DNA from: SZUA-254 sp031379665
GTDB taxonomy: Bacteria > Bacteroidota > Ignavibacteria > UBA10030 > SZUA-254
NCBI GenBank assembly: GCA_031379665.1
Contig: JANNFI010000135.1
Span: 1 to 38,509, forward strand
Length of the DNA: 38,509 nt
Direction of reading: 5' to 3'
Shown piece by piece: positions 22,321 through 31,177 of this stretch. A program made the position numbers and the translations under genes. How positions within the stretch are numbered: the stretch's first letter is position 1; every line of letters starts with the position of its first letter. A model generated the notes under the pieces. It ran no database searches. It saw only the letters and a list, made by a program, of their open reading frames with translations, and was not told where the DNA came from.

Positions 22321-23436
22321 GTGAACACCGAGAACCAAGCATCGGGATGGGCGATCAGAGCCGCGGGTTTCTTCCTCCGGCCACGGCAGGTCCCGGAGCT
22401 CCCGGACGCGTTCCGTTCCATCCTCGTGGTGCGCCAGCACGACCAGCTCGGCGACATGATGTGCATCATCCCCACGCTCGCCGCGTTGCGCGACCGGTAT
22501 CCCGGTGCGGCCATCTCCCTGGTCGCGAGCCCGATCAACCACGACATCATGCTCCACCATCCATACCTCGAGCGGGTCATCCTCTTCGACAAGCGCGCCA
22601 TCCTTCGCTCCGTAGCCGGGTTCAGGAATTTTATCCGCGACCTCCGGCGCCGCCGCTATGACCTCGCGATCGTTCCCGGAACGGTTTCGGTCTCGCTTAC
22701 CAGCGGCCTCATCGCATGGCTCTCCGGCGCGGCGGTCCGCATCGGCCCGGGTCGGCTGGAATTCAGGGACAACACTTCGAAATTCCTCTTCACGCACCCG
22801 GTCGATCTTGACTGGTCGCTCACGCCATCGAAACACCAGTCCTTGCGCAACGCCGACATCCTTGCGCCGCTCGGGATCACGACGACCGTACCCCGATACG
22901 TCCTCGGAGTCACTCCCGAAGAGGACGCGAGAGCAGTAGCGTTGCTCGCGCCGCTGCGCCGCGACCATCCTCTGGTCTTCGGCCTCCACCCGGGGGCGGC
23001 GAAGCCGGGGAACCGGTGGCCGGCGGAACGCTTCGCCGAGGTCGCCAGGAGGCTTTACAGGGAATACCGCAACGGGCTTGTCGTGACGATCGGCCCAAGG
23101 GATTCCGCGGTTTTCGAACAACTCACATCGCTCCTCGACGTCCCGCATCTCTTCATCCGCGATGAACCGATACGGAACGTCGCCGCCACCATCAACCGCC
23201 TCGACTTTTTCCTTTCCAACGACACCGGCCCGCTCCATATCGCGGGTGCCCTCCGGTCCCCGGTCCTCGGTCTGTTCGGGCCAACCGACCCGCGTCAATG
23301 GGCCCCGCCCGGCAGGAGCAATCATTACCTCGCGTCGAAGGACGGCACCATCGACTCTATTGGCGCCGAGGAAGTGATCTCGATGAGCAGGATCATCATC
23401 GCCGGCGGGGCGGCGGAAACGCCTCGTTTCGATTGA
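22321..23436 (+). CDS. Glycosyltransferase family 9 (heptosyltransferase-like)
   Basis: 371 residues from GTG. The N-terminal Rossmann-like half holds ILVVRQHDQLGDMMCIIPTLAALR (about 36-60), and the second half has LHPGAAKPGNRWPAERFAEVA and NDTGPLHIAGALRSPVLGLFGPTDPRQW, the nucleotide-sugar site of GT-B ADP-heptose:LPS transferases. These build the inner core of lipopolysaccharide at the cytoplasmic face of the inner membrane. Its place at the end of the folB operon is 24 bp after the small membrane protein. Donor and acceptor are inferred from the family only. Confidence 0.93.
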   Translation: MNTENQASGWAIRAAGFFLRPRQVPELPDAFRSILVVRQHDQLGDMMCIIPTLAALRDRYPGAAISLVASPINHDIMLHHPYLERVILFDKRAILRSVAGFRNFIRDLRRRRYDLAIVPGTVSVSLTSGLIAWLSGAAVRIGPGRLEFRDNTSKFLFTHPVDLDWSLTPSKHQSLRNADILAPLGITTTVPRYVLGVTPEEDARAVALLAPLRRDHPLVFGLHPGAAKPGNRWPAERFAEVARRLYREYRNGLVVTIGPRDSAVFEQLTSLLDVPHLFIRDEPIRNVAATINRLDFFLSNDTGPLHIAGALRSPVLGLFGPTDPRQWAPPGRSNHYLASKDGTIDSIGAEEVISMSRIIIAGGAAETPRFD

Positions 23437-23443
23437 ATATTCA

Positions 23444-23472
23444 TTGATTTTTCGTGGGTTCTTCAGTATCTT
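23444..23472 (+). promoter_or_regulatory. Promoter of nadA
   Basis: TTGATT (23444-23449), 17 bp, TATCTT (23467-23472). The predicted start at about 23480 lies after the ATG at 23478, which is one reason to take the ATG at 23520 as the start of nadA. Confidence 0.65.
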
Positions 23473-23519
23473 ACCCTATGAACCTGCGAGGCCCCGTAAC
23501 TGAATCTGCACTGACCGAT

Positions 23520-24443
23520 ATGCCGGTCGATCTTGAATCCGCCATCCGCGATTTGAAAAAAGAGCTGAATGCGATCATCCTGGCCCATTACTACCAGGAA
23601 CCGGAGATCCAGGACCTGGCGGACATCGTCGGCGACAGCCTGGAGCTCTCCCGGCGGGCGGCCGATACAGACGCCGATACGATCGTCTTCGCCGGAGTCC
23701 ATTTCATGGCGGAAACCGCCAAGATCCTCAGCCCCGGAAAACGGGTCCTCCTGCCCGACCTCGCTGCCGGCTGTTCCCTCGCCGAGGGATGCCCGGCGCC
23801 GGAGTTCGCAGCGTTCCGCCGCCGCTACCCGGACCACATCGCCATCACATATGTCAACTGCAGCGCGGAGGTGAAGGCCCTCAGCGACATCATCTGCACG
23901 TCGAGCAACGCCGAAAAAATCATCAGGAAGATCCCGCCGGAACAGAAAATCATCTTCGCCCCCGACAGGAACCTGGGATCCTACCTCGTCAGGAAGACCG
24001 GCAGGGAGATGGTCCTCTGGCAGGGGACCTGCATTGTCCACGAGACCTTCAGCGAAAAAAAACTGATACGCCTGCGGCTCGATCATCCCGGCGCCCGGCT
24101 CATCGCACACCCGGAGTGCGAGGAGGCGATCCTCGGCCAGGCGGACTTCATCGGTTCGACGAGCGCGCTGCTTCGACACGTTCAGGAGAGCGCCCACGGC
24201 GAATTCATCGTGGCGACGGAGGCGGGGATCCTCCACCAGATGGAAAAGAGCTGCCCGGGCAAGACGTTCATCCCGGCGCCTCCGGACGCGAACTGTGAGT
24301 GCAACCTTTGTCCGTACATGAAGCTTAACACAACCGAGAAGCTGTTCCTGTGCATGAGGGACCGCGCCCCCGAGATCGTCCTCGACGACGACATCATCGC
24401 GAGGGCACAGGTTCCGATCAGGCGGATGCTCGAAATGAGCTGA
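23520..24443 (+). CDS. nadA: Quinolinate synthase A
   Basis: 307 residues from the ATG at 23520; earlier in-frame starts (23454, 23478) overlap the promoter. NadA joins iminoaspartate and dihydroxyacetone phosphate to quinolinate for NAD synthesis, using a [4Fe-4S] cluster. The family landmarks are in order: ILAHYYQEPEIQDLAD, FAGVHFMAETAKIL, VNCSAEVKALSD (cluster Cys), WQGTCIVHE (cluster Cys), HPECEEAI, and the C-terminal CECNLCPYMKLNT. All three cluster cysteine positions are present. It stands alone, without nadB or nadC beside it; acnA follows 42 bp downstream. Confidence 0.95.
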   Translation: MPVDLESAIRDLKKELNAIILAHYYQEPEIQDLADIVGDSLELSRRAADTDADTIVFAGVHFMAETAKILSPGKRVLLPDLAAGCSLAEGCPAPEFAAFRRRYPDHIAITYVNCSAEVKALSDIICTSSNAEKIIRKIPPEQKIIFAPDRNLGSYLVRKTGREMVLWQGTCIVHETFSEKKLIRLRLDHPGARLIAHPECEEAILGQADFIGSTSALLRHVQESAHGEFIVATEAGILHQMEKSCPGKTFIPAPPDANCECNLCPYMKLNTTEKLFLCMRDRAPEIVLDDDIIARAQVPIRRMLEMS

Positions 24444-24485
24444 CGGCGCACGAACCACCTCCATCCATTTCGAATCGAGAACACG

Positions 24486-27233
24486 ATGCACAACGACAGC
24501 TTTAAAACACAATCCACGCTCGCAATCAACGGGAAGCACCTCGAATATTATGCCTTGGGGAAATTACCCGGGCGCGAGGCGGTGGCGACCCTTCCGGTTT
24601 CTCTCGGCATCCTCCTCGAGAACCTCCTCCGACACGAAGACGGGATAGGGGTGACGCGCCGGATGATCGAGTCGCTCCTCAGCTGGGACCAGACCCGGGC
24701 CGGGGCGACCGAGATCGCGTTCATGCCCTCGCGCGTGCTCCTGCAGGATTTTACGGGCGTCCCCTGTGCGGTCGACCTCGCGGCGATGCGCGACGCGATG
24801 GTAAGATTGGGCGGGGACCCGCAGAAGATAAACCCTCTGCAGCCCGTCGACCTGGTGATCGACCATTCCGTCCAGGTCGACCGCTTCGGCACACCGGCGG
24901 CGTTCGCCTACAACGCGAAGAAAGAATACGAACGGAACGCCGAGCGATACCGGTTCCTCAAGTGGAGCCAGCAGGCGCTGAAGAGTTTCCGCGTCGTCCC
25001 GCCGGAGACCGGCATCGTCCACCAGGTCAACCTTGAATTCCTCGCGCGGGTGGTCGTCACGACCGAGACAAGCATCTATCCCGACACGGTCTTCGGCACG
25101 GATTCGCACACGACGATGATCAACGGGCTCGGAGTGCTCGGGTGGGGAGTGGGCGGCATCGAGGCCGAGGCTGCGATGCTCGGACAGCCGAGCTCGATGC
25201 TGATCCCGCAGGTGGTGGGCTTCAGGTTGCACGGCGCCATGCGGCCGAGCTCGACGGCCACCGACCTGGTCCTCCGGGTGACGGAAATCCTCCGGAAGAA
25301 AGGCGTGGTCGGAAAATTCGTTGAGTTCTTTGGCGCGGGACTGAGCGCGCTCTCGCTTGCCGACCGGGCGACGATCGCGAACATGGCCCCGGAGTACGGC
25401 GCGACGATGGGGTATTTTCCGGTCGATGCGGTCACTCTCGCCTACCTGAAATTCACCGGGAGGGACGCCGCGACCATCGGTGCCATCGAGGCATATTACC
25501 GCGAGCAGGGCCTGTTCTACGACGCCAATTCCCCGAAACGTCGATATTCGGAAGTCCTCGATCTCGACCTCGGGAGCGTCGTGGCGAGCATCGCCGGACC
25601 GAAACGGCCGCAGGACAGGGTGGAGCTGACCGAGTCGAAAAGATCCTTCCGCTCATCGCTCGTTCAAATGCTGGAGGCGAAGGGAACAGCATTCGAGAAA
25701 CCGGCGGCTGACCGATGGATCGCGGAAGCGGGTTCCCCCCTGCGCGGGAGCAGCACGCGGCCCGACTTCCTGAAGGAAATTCCCGTGCGTGAGAATGGCG
25801 GTGGATACGCCGTCGCCCACGGCTCCGTCGTGATCGCCGCGATCACCAGCTGCACGAATACGTCGAACCCGTCCGTGATGATTGCTGCGGGCCTCCTCGC
25901 GAAGAAGGCTGTGGCGCTGGGGCTCTCGGCCAAACCGTGGGTCAAGACCAGCCTCGCACCCGGGTCGAAGGTTGTGACCGAGTACCTTCGCGCGGCCGGG
26001 CTTGACAAACCGCTCGACACGCTGGGATTCAACCTCGTGGGGTACGGCTGCACCACATGCATCGGCAACAGCGGGCCGCTCCCTCACGAAATATCAAAGG
26101 CGGTCCAGGAGAATGACCTCGTCGTCGTATCGGTTCTGTCCGGAAACAGGAATTTCGAAGGGCGGATCAACCAGGACGTCCGCGCGAATTACCTGGCCTC
26201 GCCGCCGCTGGTGGTCGCGTACGCCCTGGCCGGGACGATGGACATCGACCTTGGGACCGATCAGATCGGGACCGGCCGCGACGGCTCGCCGGTATTCCTG
26301 AAAGACCTCTGGCCGTCGCCTGAGGAGATCACCGCAACGATGAACGAATCCCTGAAATCTGAGATGTTCGTCGGAGTCTATCGGGGCGTCTTCGAAGGAG
26401 ACGAAGCGTGGAAATCCCTCGCGGCGCCGACGGGGGAACGGTTTGCGTGGGACCCGGCATCCACCTACATTCGCCCCGCGCCGTTCTTTGACGGAATGAC
26501 GGAGACCCCGGAGCGCCTGGTCGACATTACCGGGCTCAGGGTGCTCGCCTTCCTCGGCGATTCGGTGACGACGGACCACATCTCCCCGGCGGGATCGATC
26601 CAGGCGTCCGGCCCGGCCGGAAAATATCTGGTCGAGCACGGCGTCGACTCGGCGGATTTCAACTCCTACGGCTCTCGCCGCGGCAACCACGAAGTGATGA
26701 TGCGGGGAACGTTTGCGAACATCCGGCTTCGCAACCTCCTCGCGCCGGGAACGGAAGGAGGCGTGACCGTGCACCCTGACTGGCCGGAACCCGTGAGCAT
26801 CTTCGATGCCGCGATGAAATACCGCGCATCCGGGGTTCCGCTCCTGGTCATCGCGGGGAAGGAGTACGGTTCGGGCTCGTCGCGCGACTGGGCCGCCAAG
26901 GGCCCGCGGCTGCTCGGCGTCCGGGTCGTGCTGGCTGAGAGTTACGAACGGATCCACCGCAGTAACCTGATCGGGATGGGAATCCTCCCGCTCCAGTTCA
27001 CCGAAGGTGAGAACGGGGCGCGCCTCGGCCTCACTGGTCGCGAGACGTTCGATCTGAAGGGGATTTCGGACACGATCACGCCGGGTTCGACCCTGACCCT
27101 GACCGTCCGCACGGACGGTGGGAATGATCTGTCGATGGACGTCCTTTGTCGGCTCGACACGCCAATGGAAGTGGAATATTACCGCCACGACGGGATTTTA
27201 CGGTATGTACTCAGAGGATTACTACAGCGATGA
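24486..27233 (+). CDS. acnA: Aconitate hydratase A (IRP type)
   Basis: 915 residues, the usual AcnA length (E. coli 891). The [4Fe-4S] cysteines are C456 (SCTNTSNP), C522 and C525 (GCTTCIGNSGP), with the same 66 and 3 residue spacing as in E. coli AcnA. Other landmarks: FGTDSHTTMINGLGVLGWGVGG, VVSVLSGNRNFEGR, SYGSRRGNHEVMMRGTFANIR and GKEYGSGSSRDWAAKG. It interconverts citrate and isocitrate in the tricarboxylic acid and glyoxylate cycles; IRP-type members may also bind RNA when the cluster is lost. The stop overlaps the acs start (ATGA), so the two are translationally coupled. Confidence 0.98.
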   Translation: MHNDSFKTQSTLAINGKHLEYYALGKLPGREAVATLPVSLGILLENLLRHEDGIGVTRRMIESLLSWDQTRAGATEIAFMPSRVLLQDFTGVPCAVDLAAMRDAMVRLGGDPQKINPLQPVDLVIDHSVQVDRFGTPAAFAYNAKKEYERNAERYRFLKWSQQALKSFRVVPPETGIVHQVNLEFLARVVVTTETSIYPDTVFGTDSHTTMINGLGVLGWGVGGIEAEAAMLGQPSSMLIPQVVGFRLHGAMRPSSTATDLVLRVTEILRKKGVVGKFVEFFGAGLSALSLADRATIANMAPEYGATMGYFPVDAVTLAYLKFTGRDAATIGAIEAYYREQGLFYDANSPKRRYSEVLDLDLGSVVASIAGPKRPQDRVELTESKRSFRSSLVQMLEAKGTAFEKPAADRWIAEAGSPLRGSSTRPDFLKEIPVRENGGGYAVAHGSVVIAAITSCTNTSNPSVMIAAGLLAKKAVALGLSAKPWVKTSLAPGSKVVTEYLRAAGLDKPLDTLGFNLVGYGCTTCIGNSGPLPHEISKAVQENDLVVVSVLSGNRNFEGRINQDVRANYLASPPLVVAYALAGTMDIDLGTDQIGTGRDGSPVFLKDLWPSPEEITATMNESLKSEMFVGVYRGVFEGDEAWKSLAAPTGERFAWDPASTYIRPAPFFDGMTETPERLVDITGLRVLAFLGDSVTTDHISPAGSIQASGPAGKYLVEHGVDSADFNSYGSRRGNHEVMMRGTFANIRLRNLLAPGTEGGVTVHPDWPEPVSIFDAAMKYRASGVPLLVIAGKEYGSGSSRDWAAKGPRLLGVRVVLAESYERIHRSNLIGMGILPLQFTEGENGARLGLTGRETFDLKGISDTITPGSTLTLTVRTDGGNDLSMDVLCRLDTPMEVEYYRHDGILRYVLRGLLQR

Positions 27234-29185
27234 ATCCATCAAGCCATTTCACGACGGTCCTTCGGGAAAAACGGATGCACCGTCCCTCACGGCGATTTTC
27301 AGGGGAGGCGCACATCGGCTCCTTCAACGAATACCGGAAGCTCTACAAGCTCTCGATGAAGAACCCCGCGAAATTCTGGGCGATGATGGCCTCGGAGCTC
27401 CACTGGTTCAAGAAATGGCGCAAAGTCCTGCAGTGGAAGGCCCCCCACGCGCAGTGGTTCCAGGGGGGGACGCTCAACGTTTCGTACAACTGCCTCGACC
27501 GTCACCTTAACGGCTGGAGGAAGAACAAGGCCGCCCTGATCTGGGAGGGGGAGCCGGGCGAGAAGCGGACGCTGACATACCAGGAGCTTTACCACCAGGT
27601 CTGTAAATTTGCCAACGTCCTGAAGTCGCTCGGGGTGGAGAAGGGCGACCGGGTGGTCATCTACATGCCCCTGGTGCCCGAGCTCGCGGTGGCGATGCTC
27701 GCCTGCACCCGGATCGGGGCCGTACACTCGGTGATCTTCGGGGGATTTAGCGCGCAGGCGATCATCGACAGGGTCAACGACGCGGGGGCGAAGGTGATCG
27801 TGACCGCCGACGGGGGATACCGCCGGGGCGGGGTGATACCGCTGAAGGAGAATGTCGACCAGGCAGTGAAACACACCCCGTCGGTCGGGCATGTGGTCGT
27901 TCTGCGAAGGGTGGGAATGGAGATGGGGCTCCGGGAAGGGAGGGAATCCTGGTGGCACGACCTGATGAGCGCTGCCTCCGCCGACTGCCCCCCCGAAAAA
28001 CTTGACGCCGAACACCCGTTGTTTATCCTGTATACGAGCGGCACGACCGGAAAACCGAAAGGTGTCGTCCACACCACCGGCGGATACCTGACCCAGGTGG
28101 CCATGACCAGCAAATGGGTGTTCGACCTGAAAGACGATGACACCTACTGGTGTACCGCGGACATCGGCTGGATCACGGGGCACTCCTACGTGGTCTACGG
28201 TCCGTTGGCGAACGGTGCAACGTCGGTGATGTACGAGGGCGCCCCCAACTGGCCGGAGCCAGACCGGTTCTGGAAAATCATCGACGCGCATAAGGTCTCG
28301 ATCTTCTACACGGCTCCGACCGCGATCAGGGCGTTCATCAGATGGGGCGACCAATGGCCGAAGAAACACAACCTGAAATCGCTCCGTCTCCTGGGGACGG
28401 TCGGCGAGCCAATCAACCCCGAAGCCTGGATGTGGTACCGCGACGTCATCGGTGGAAAGCGCTGCCCGATCGTGGACACCTGGTGGCAAACCGAGACTGG
28501 TGCGATCATGATCTCACCACTGCCTGGCGCGACGCCCACGAAACCGGGCACCGCAACGCTCCCGTTACCCGGGATCGACGTGGATGTCGTCGACAAATCG
28601 GGGAAGTCTGTCGGGAAAGGGAAGGGGGGGTACCTCGTCATCAGGCGACCGTGGCCGTCGATGCTGCGGACGATCCACGGCGACCCCGAACGGTACGTCA
28701 AGCAGTACTGGACTGAATTTCCGGGAGTCTATTACACCGGTGATGGTGCCAGGAAGGACGAGCACGGTTATATTTGGATCATGGGCAGAGTCGATGACGT
28801 CATCAACGTGTCCGGCCACAGGCTCGGGACGGCGGAGATCGAAAGCGCGCTGGTCAGCCATCCCTTTGTCGCCGAGGCGGCGGTCGTTGGCCGCCCCGAT
28901 GACATCAAGGGCTCGGCCATCTGCGCGTTCGTGACGCTCGAGGGAAACCGCGTACCCGGACCCACCCTGAAGGAGGAGCTGCGGAAGCATGTCGAGGCAG
29001 AAATCGGTGCGATGGCGAAACCCGACGAGATACGGTTCTCAGACGCTCTCCCGAAAACACGCAGCGGCAAGATCATGCGACGGATCCTCCGTGAAATCGC
29101 CGTTGGAGGTTCGGTTCACGGAGACACAACGACGCTGGAGGATTTCTCCGTCCTCGAGAAGCTCCGGGAACAGGAGGAGGAATGA
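27230..29185 (+). CDS. acs: Acetyl-CoA synthetase (AMP-forming)
   Basis: 651 residues from the ATG at 27230, whose ATGA overlaps the acnA stop; the longer frame upstream lies over acnA. ANL superfamily: the P-loop-like YTSGTTGKPKGVVH (about 266-279), WWQTETGAIM, YTGDGARKDEHGYIWIMGRVDDVINVSGHR, and the C-terminal RSGKIMRR with K614, the lysine acetylated in Acs regulation by Pat-type enzymes. It activates acetate to acetyl-CoA, feeding the citrate cycle enzyme just upstream. Length and motifs match the family. The next gene starts inside the stop (ATGA). Confidence 0.98.
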   Translation: MNPSSHFTTVLREKRMHRPSRRFSGEAHIGSFNEYRKLYKLSMKNPAKFWAMMASELHWFKKWRKVLQWKAPHAQWFQGGTLNVSYNCLDRHLNGWRKNKAALIWEGEPGEKRTLTYQELYHQVCKFANVLKSLGVEKGDRVVIYMPLVPELAVAMLACTRIGAVHSVIFGGFSAQAIIDRVNDAGAKVIVTADGGYRRGGVIPLKENVDQAVKHTPSVGHVVVLRRVGMEMGLREGRESWWHDLMSAASADCPPEKLDAEHPLFILYTSGTTGKPKGVVHTTGGYLTQVAMTSKWVFDLKDDDTYWCTADIGWITGHSYVVYGPLANGATSVMYEGAPNWPEPDRFWKIIDAHKVSIFYTAPTAIRAFIRWGDQWPKKHNLKSLRLLGTVGEPINPEAWMWYRDVIGGKRCPIVDTWWQTETGAIMISPLPGATPTKPGTATLPLPGIDVDVVDKSGKSVGKGKGGYLVIRRPWPSMLRTIHGDPERYVKQYWTEFPGVYYTGDGARKDEHGYIWIMGRVDDVINVSGHRLGTAEIESALVSHPFVAEAAVVGRPDDIKGSAICAFVTLEGNRVPGPTLKEELRKHVEAEIGAMAKPDEIRFSDALPKTRSGKIMRRILREIAVGGSVHGDTTTLEDFSVLEKLREQEEE

Positions 29186-29517
29186 CCTGCCGCAGCATTC
29201 CGGCTGCCGAGGCCGCGGAAATGATCGGGAAGGATCCCTCGATCGTCATCGTTGACGTGAGGACTCAGGATGAATATAACGGGGAGCTCGGGCACCTGCG
29301 AGGGGCCCTGGTGATCCCCCTCCAGGAGCTCCAATCGCGGCTGGGGGAGTTGGAAGGTTTACGCGGCAAGGAAATACTGGTCTACTGCAGGACGGGGAGA
29401 AGGAGCCTTGTCGCCGCCGACCTGCTTCAGAAAAACGGGCTCAACGCAACCAACGTCGAAGGGGGAATGGTGGAGTGGAACGAGAGGGACCTCCCCGGCG
29501 TCGAGTTTTCGACGTAA
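29182..29517 (+). CDS. Single-domain rhodanese (sulfurtransferase)
   Basis: 111 residues, one rhodanese domain. It has VIVDVRTQDEYNGELGHLRGALVIP, then the active-site loop VYCRTGRRS with the catalytic Cys69, and NVEGGMVEWNERDLP at the end. No signal peptide, so cytoplasmic, unlike GlpE-type exported forms with leaders. It transfers sulfane sulfur to cyanide or a protein thiol; the partner is unknown. Its ATG overlaps the acs stop, so acnA-acs-rhodanese are three coupled genes. Coupling to iron-sulfur aconitase could mean sulfur supply or cluster repair, which is inference. Confidence 0.92.
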   Translation: MTCRSIPAAEAAEMIGKDPSIVIVDVRTQDEYNGELGHLRGALVIPLQELQSRLGELEGLRGKEILVYCRTGRRSLVAADLLQKNGLNATNVEGGMVEWNERDLPGVEFST

Positions 29518-29626
29518 TCATCGTTCACGCAGGCGTGCTCCCGCGCCAGGGGACATCGGAGCGGGCAGCCTGCCATCGCCTTCTTGGATGTTTTCATGAT
29601 TAGTGATATATTTTTTTGGTTTTTAA

Positions 29627-29633
29627 TACCTTA
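29627..29633 (+). promoter_or_regulatory. Probable -10 element of the htpX promoter
   Basis: TACCTTA (29627-29633), the same -10 type as elsewhere in the window, in a T-rich stretch after the rhodanese gene. No good TTG box lies at 16-18 bp, so the -35 is uncertain. The htpX ATG at 29647 has AGGGGG about 9 bp upstream. Confidence 0.4.
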
Positions 29634-29646
29634 GGGGGTTTTTCTG

Positions 29647-30498
29647 ATGAATACCTTTAAAACAGTGATCCTGATGACGACGATGATGGTCATCCTCATC
29701 ATCGTCGGATCCCTGATCGGCGGCGAACAGGGAATGATCATCGCCTTCGCCTTCTCGGTACTGCTCAACTTCGGCTCGTACTGGTTCTCAGACAAGATTG
29801 TCCTGAGGATGTATAAAGCCGCGGAGGTCTCCGAGGCGAGCCACCCCGCCTTTTACTCCGCCGTCGCGAGGCTCACCTCGCAGGCGGGAATGCCCATGCC
29901 GAAGGTCTATGTTCTGCCCGGCGAGGGGATGAACGCCTTCGCAACCGGCCGGAACCCGGAAAACGCCGCCGTCGCGGCGACGGAGGGACTCCTGAGGACG
30001 CTCCAGTTGGACGAACTCGAGGGGGTCATAGCACACGAACTCGCGCATATCAGGAACAGGGATATCCTGACGGGGACGATTGCGGCAACGATCGTGGGTA
30101 CCATCACGTTCATCGCACGTATGGCCGGATGGGCGGCGCTCTTCGGAGGGGGGAATCGGGATCGCCGGGACTCCAACGGTATCGCGGACCTCGCCCTGCT
30201 GATCCTGGCGCCGATCGCCGCCGTACTCATACAACTGGCGATCTCCCGGTCGCGGGAATTTGCCGCCGATGCCGCCGCCGCAGGGCTCACAGGACGGCCG
30301 CTCTCACTGGCGAATGCCCTTCGGAAATTAGAGCAGGCCGCCGAAACCCGGCCTGTGTTGAACCCGGGCCCCGCGACGGCACACCTGTTCATCGTCAACC
30401 CCCTGCGTGGAGGCGGTGTGATGAAACTATTTTCGACGCATCCTCCGATCGAGGAACGCATCGAACGACTGAGCATCCTCGAGCGCGGCGGAGCCTGA
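29647..30498 (+). CDS. htpX: Zinc metalloprotease HtpX
   Basis: 283 residues. Two N-terminal membrane helices (about 6-25 and 28-46); the zinc motif HELAH at about 131-135 (VIAHELAHIRNRD); two further helices; and the third zinc ligand in SREFAADAAAA (about 202-212). M48-family inner-membrane protease that cleaves misfolded membrane proteins together with FtsH. Length is as in E. coli HtpX (293). It starts a long plus-strand run of envelope genes; the next gene begins 1 bp after its stop. The promoter is only partly visible. Confidence 0.97.
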   Translation: MNTFKTVILMTTMMVILIIVGSLIGGEQGMIIAFAFSVLLNFGSYWFSDKIVLRMYKAAEVSEASHPAFYSAVARLTSQAGMPMPKVYVLPGEGMNAFATGRNPENAAVAATEGLLRTLQLDELEGVIAHELAHIRNRDILTGTIAATIVGTITFIARMAGWAALFGGGNRDRRDSNGIADLALLILAPIAAVLIQLAISRSREFAADAAAAGLTGRPLSLANALRKLEQAAETRPVLNPGPATAHLFIVNPLRGGGVMKLFSTHPPIEERIERLSILERGGA

Positions 30499-30499
30499 A

Positions 30500-31177
30500 T
30501 TGAGCCACGGTCCGCACCGACAGCGTTCCGATCCCGGCCTCGGCCGGCGGGCGGCCTTCGCCGTCGCGGCCTGCCTCTGCGCGGGCGTCACCGGATGTGG
30601 ATCAAGCGAGCCGGCTACTGCCGCGCGCGCAACCGTGCCGACGAACATCACCGTCATGAGATCGCTGGTCTCCGGTCTCGGGCGCCAGGTCCTCGATTCC
30701 GCCGGCGCCGCGCTCATGGACACGGTCGTCCTCGATGTGGATTCGTCGACGATTTCCTGGATTGCCCGAACCGAGCTGGCTGCGCTCCTCGGATCGGCGG
30801 GAAAACAGGTCATCGCCGGACGATCCGCTTCCGATCCGGCCGCCCGGTGGAACGTCCGGGGGTTGACACTCTCGGTGGAATACCGCAACATACGGGACGA
30901 GGGGATGTTCTCGGGAAGCGTGGTCGACCGTGTCGTGACTGCCGTCTTCAGTTCCGAATTGACGGACACCCGGCGGGTCGTGTACGCCGGCACCCTCACC
31001 GGAAGCGCCATCGACACCGTTGCCGAGGACGGGATCGCCCTCCTCGAGTCGGAGTCACTCGCCTTCACGAAAGGCACCGTCCCCGATGCCCGCTCCTTCG
31101 ACCGGTTCATCGAACCGTTCGTCATCATCGGCGCCACTGCCGCCGCGATTTTCCTTTTTTTTCAGGTGCGAAGTTGA
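30500..31177 (+). CDS. Lipoprotein of unknown function with C-terminal membrane segment
   Basis: 225 residues from TTG. The lipobox AGVTGC places the lipidated Cys at 33, so the mature form is anchored in a membrane. The middle part (about 50-195) shows beta-strand alternation and a repeated VDRVVTAVFSSEL / RRVVYAGTLTGSAID pattern, without a family I recognise. The end is a hydrophobic stretch (FVIIGATAAAIFLFF, about 207-221), so a second membrane contact is possible. It sits between htpX and bamD, and the bamD TTG overlaps its stop (TTGA), which suggests a role near the outer-membrane assembly machinery. Function not assigned. Confidence 0.75.
   Translation: MSHGPHRQRSDPGLGRRAAFAVAACLCAGVTGCGSSEPATAARATVPTNITVMRSLVSGLGRQVLDSAGAALMDTVVLDVDSSTISWIARTELAALLGSAGKQVIAGRSASDPAARWNVRGLTLSVEYRNIRDEGMFSGSVVDRVVTAVFSSELTDTRRVVYAGTLTGSAIDTVAEDGIALLESESLAFTKGTVPDARSFDRFIEPFVIIGATAAAIFLFFQVRS

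Noticed and set aside
23454..23519. Longer nadA starts at 23454 and 23478
   Set aside because: They fall in or before the promoter -10 and its predicted start site; the shorter protein already has the whole family domain.
28590..28600. CGACAAATCGG inside acs as a third operator
   Set aside because: It lacks the second half-site and lies mid-gene; chance match in coding sequence.
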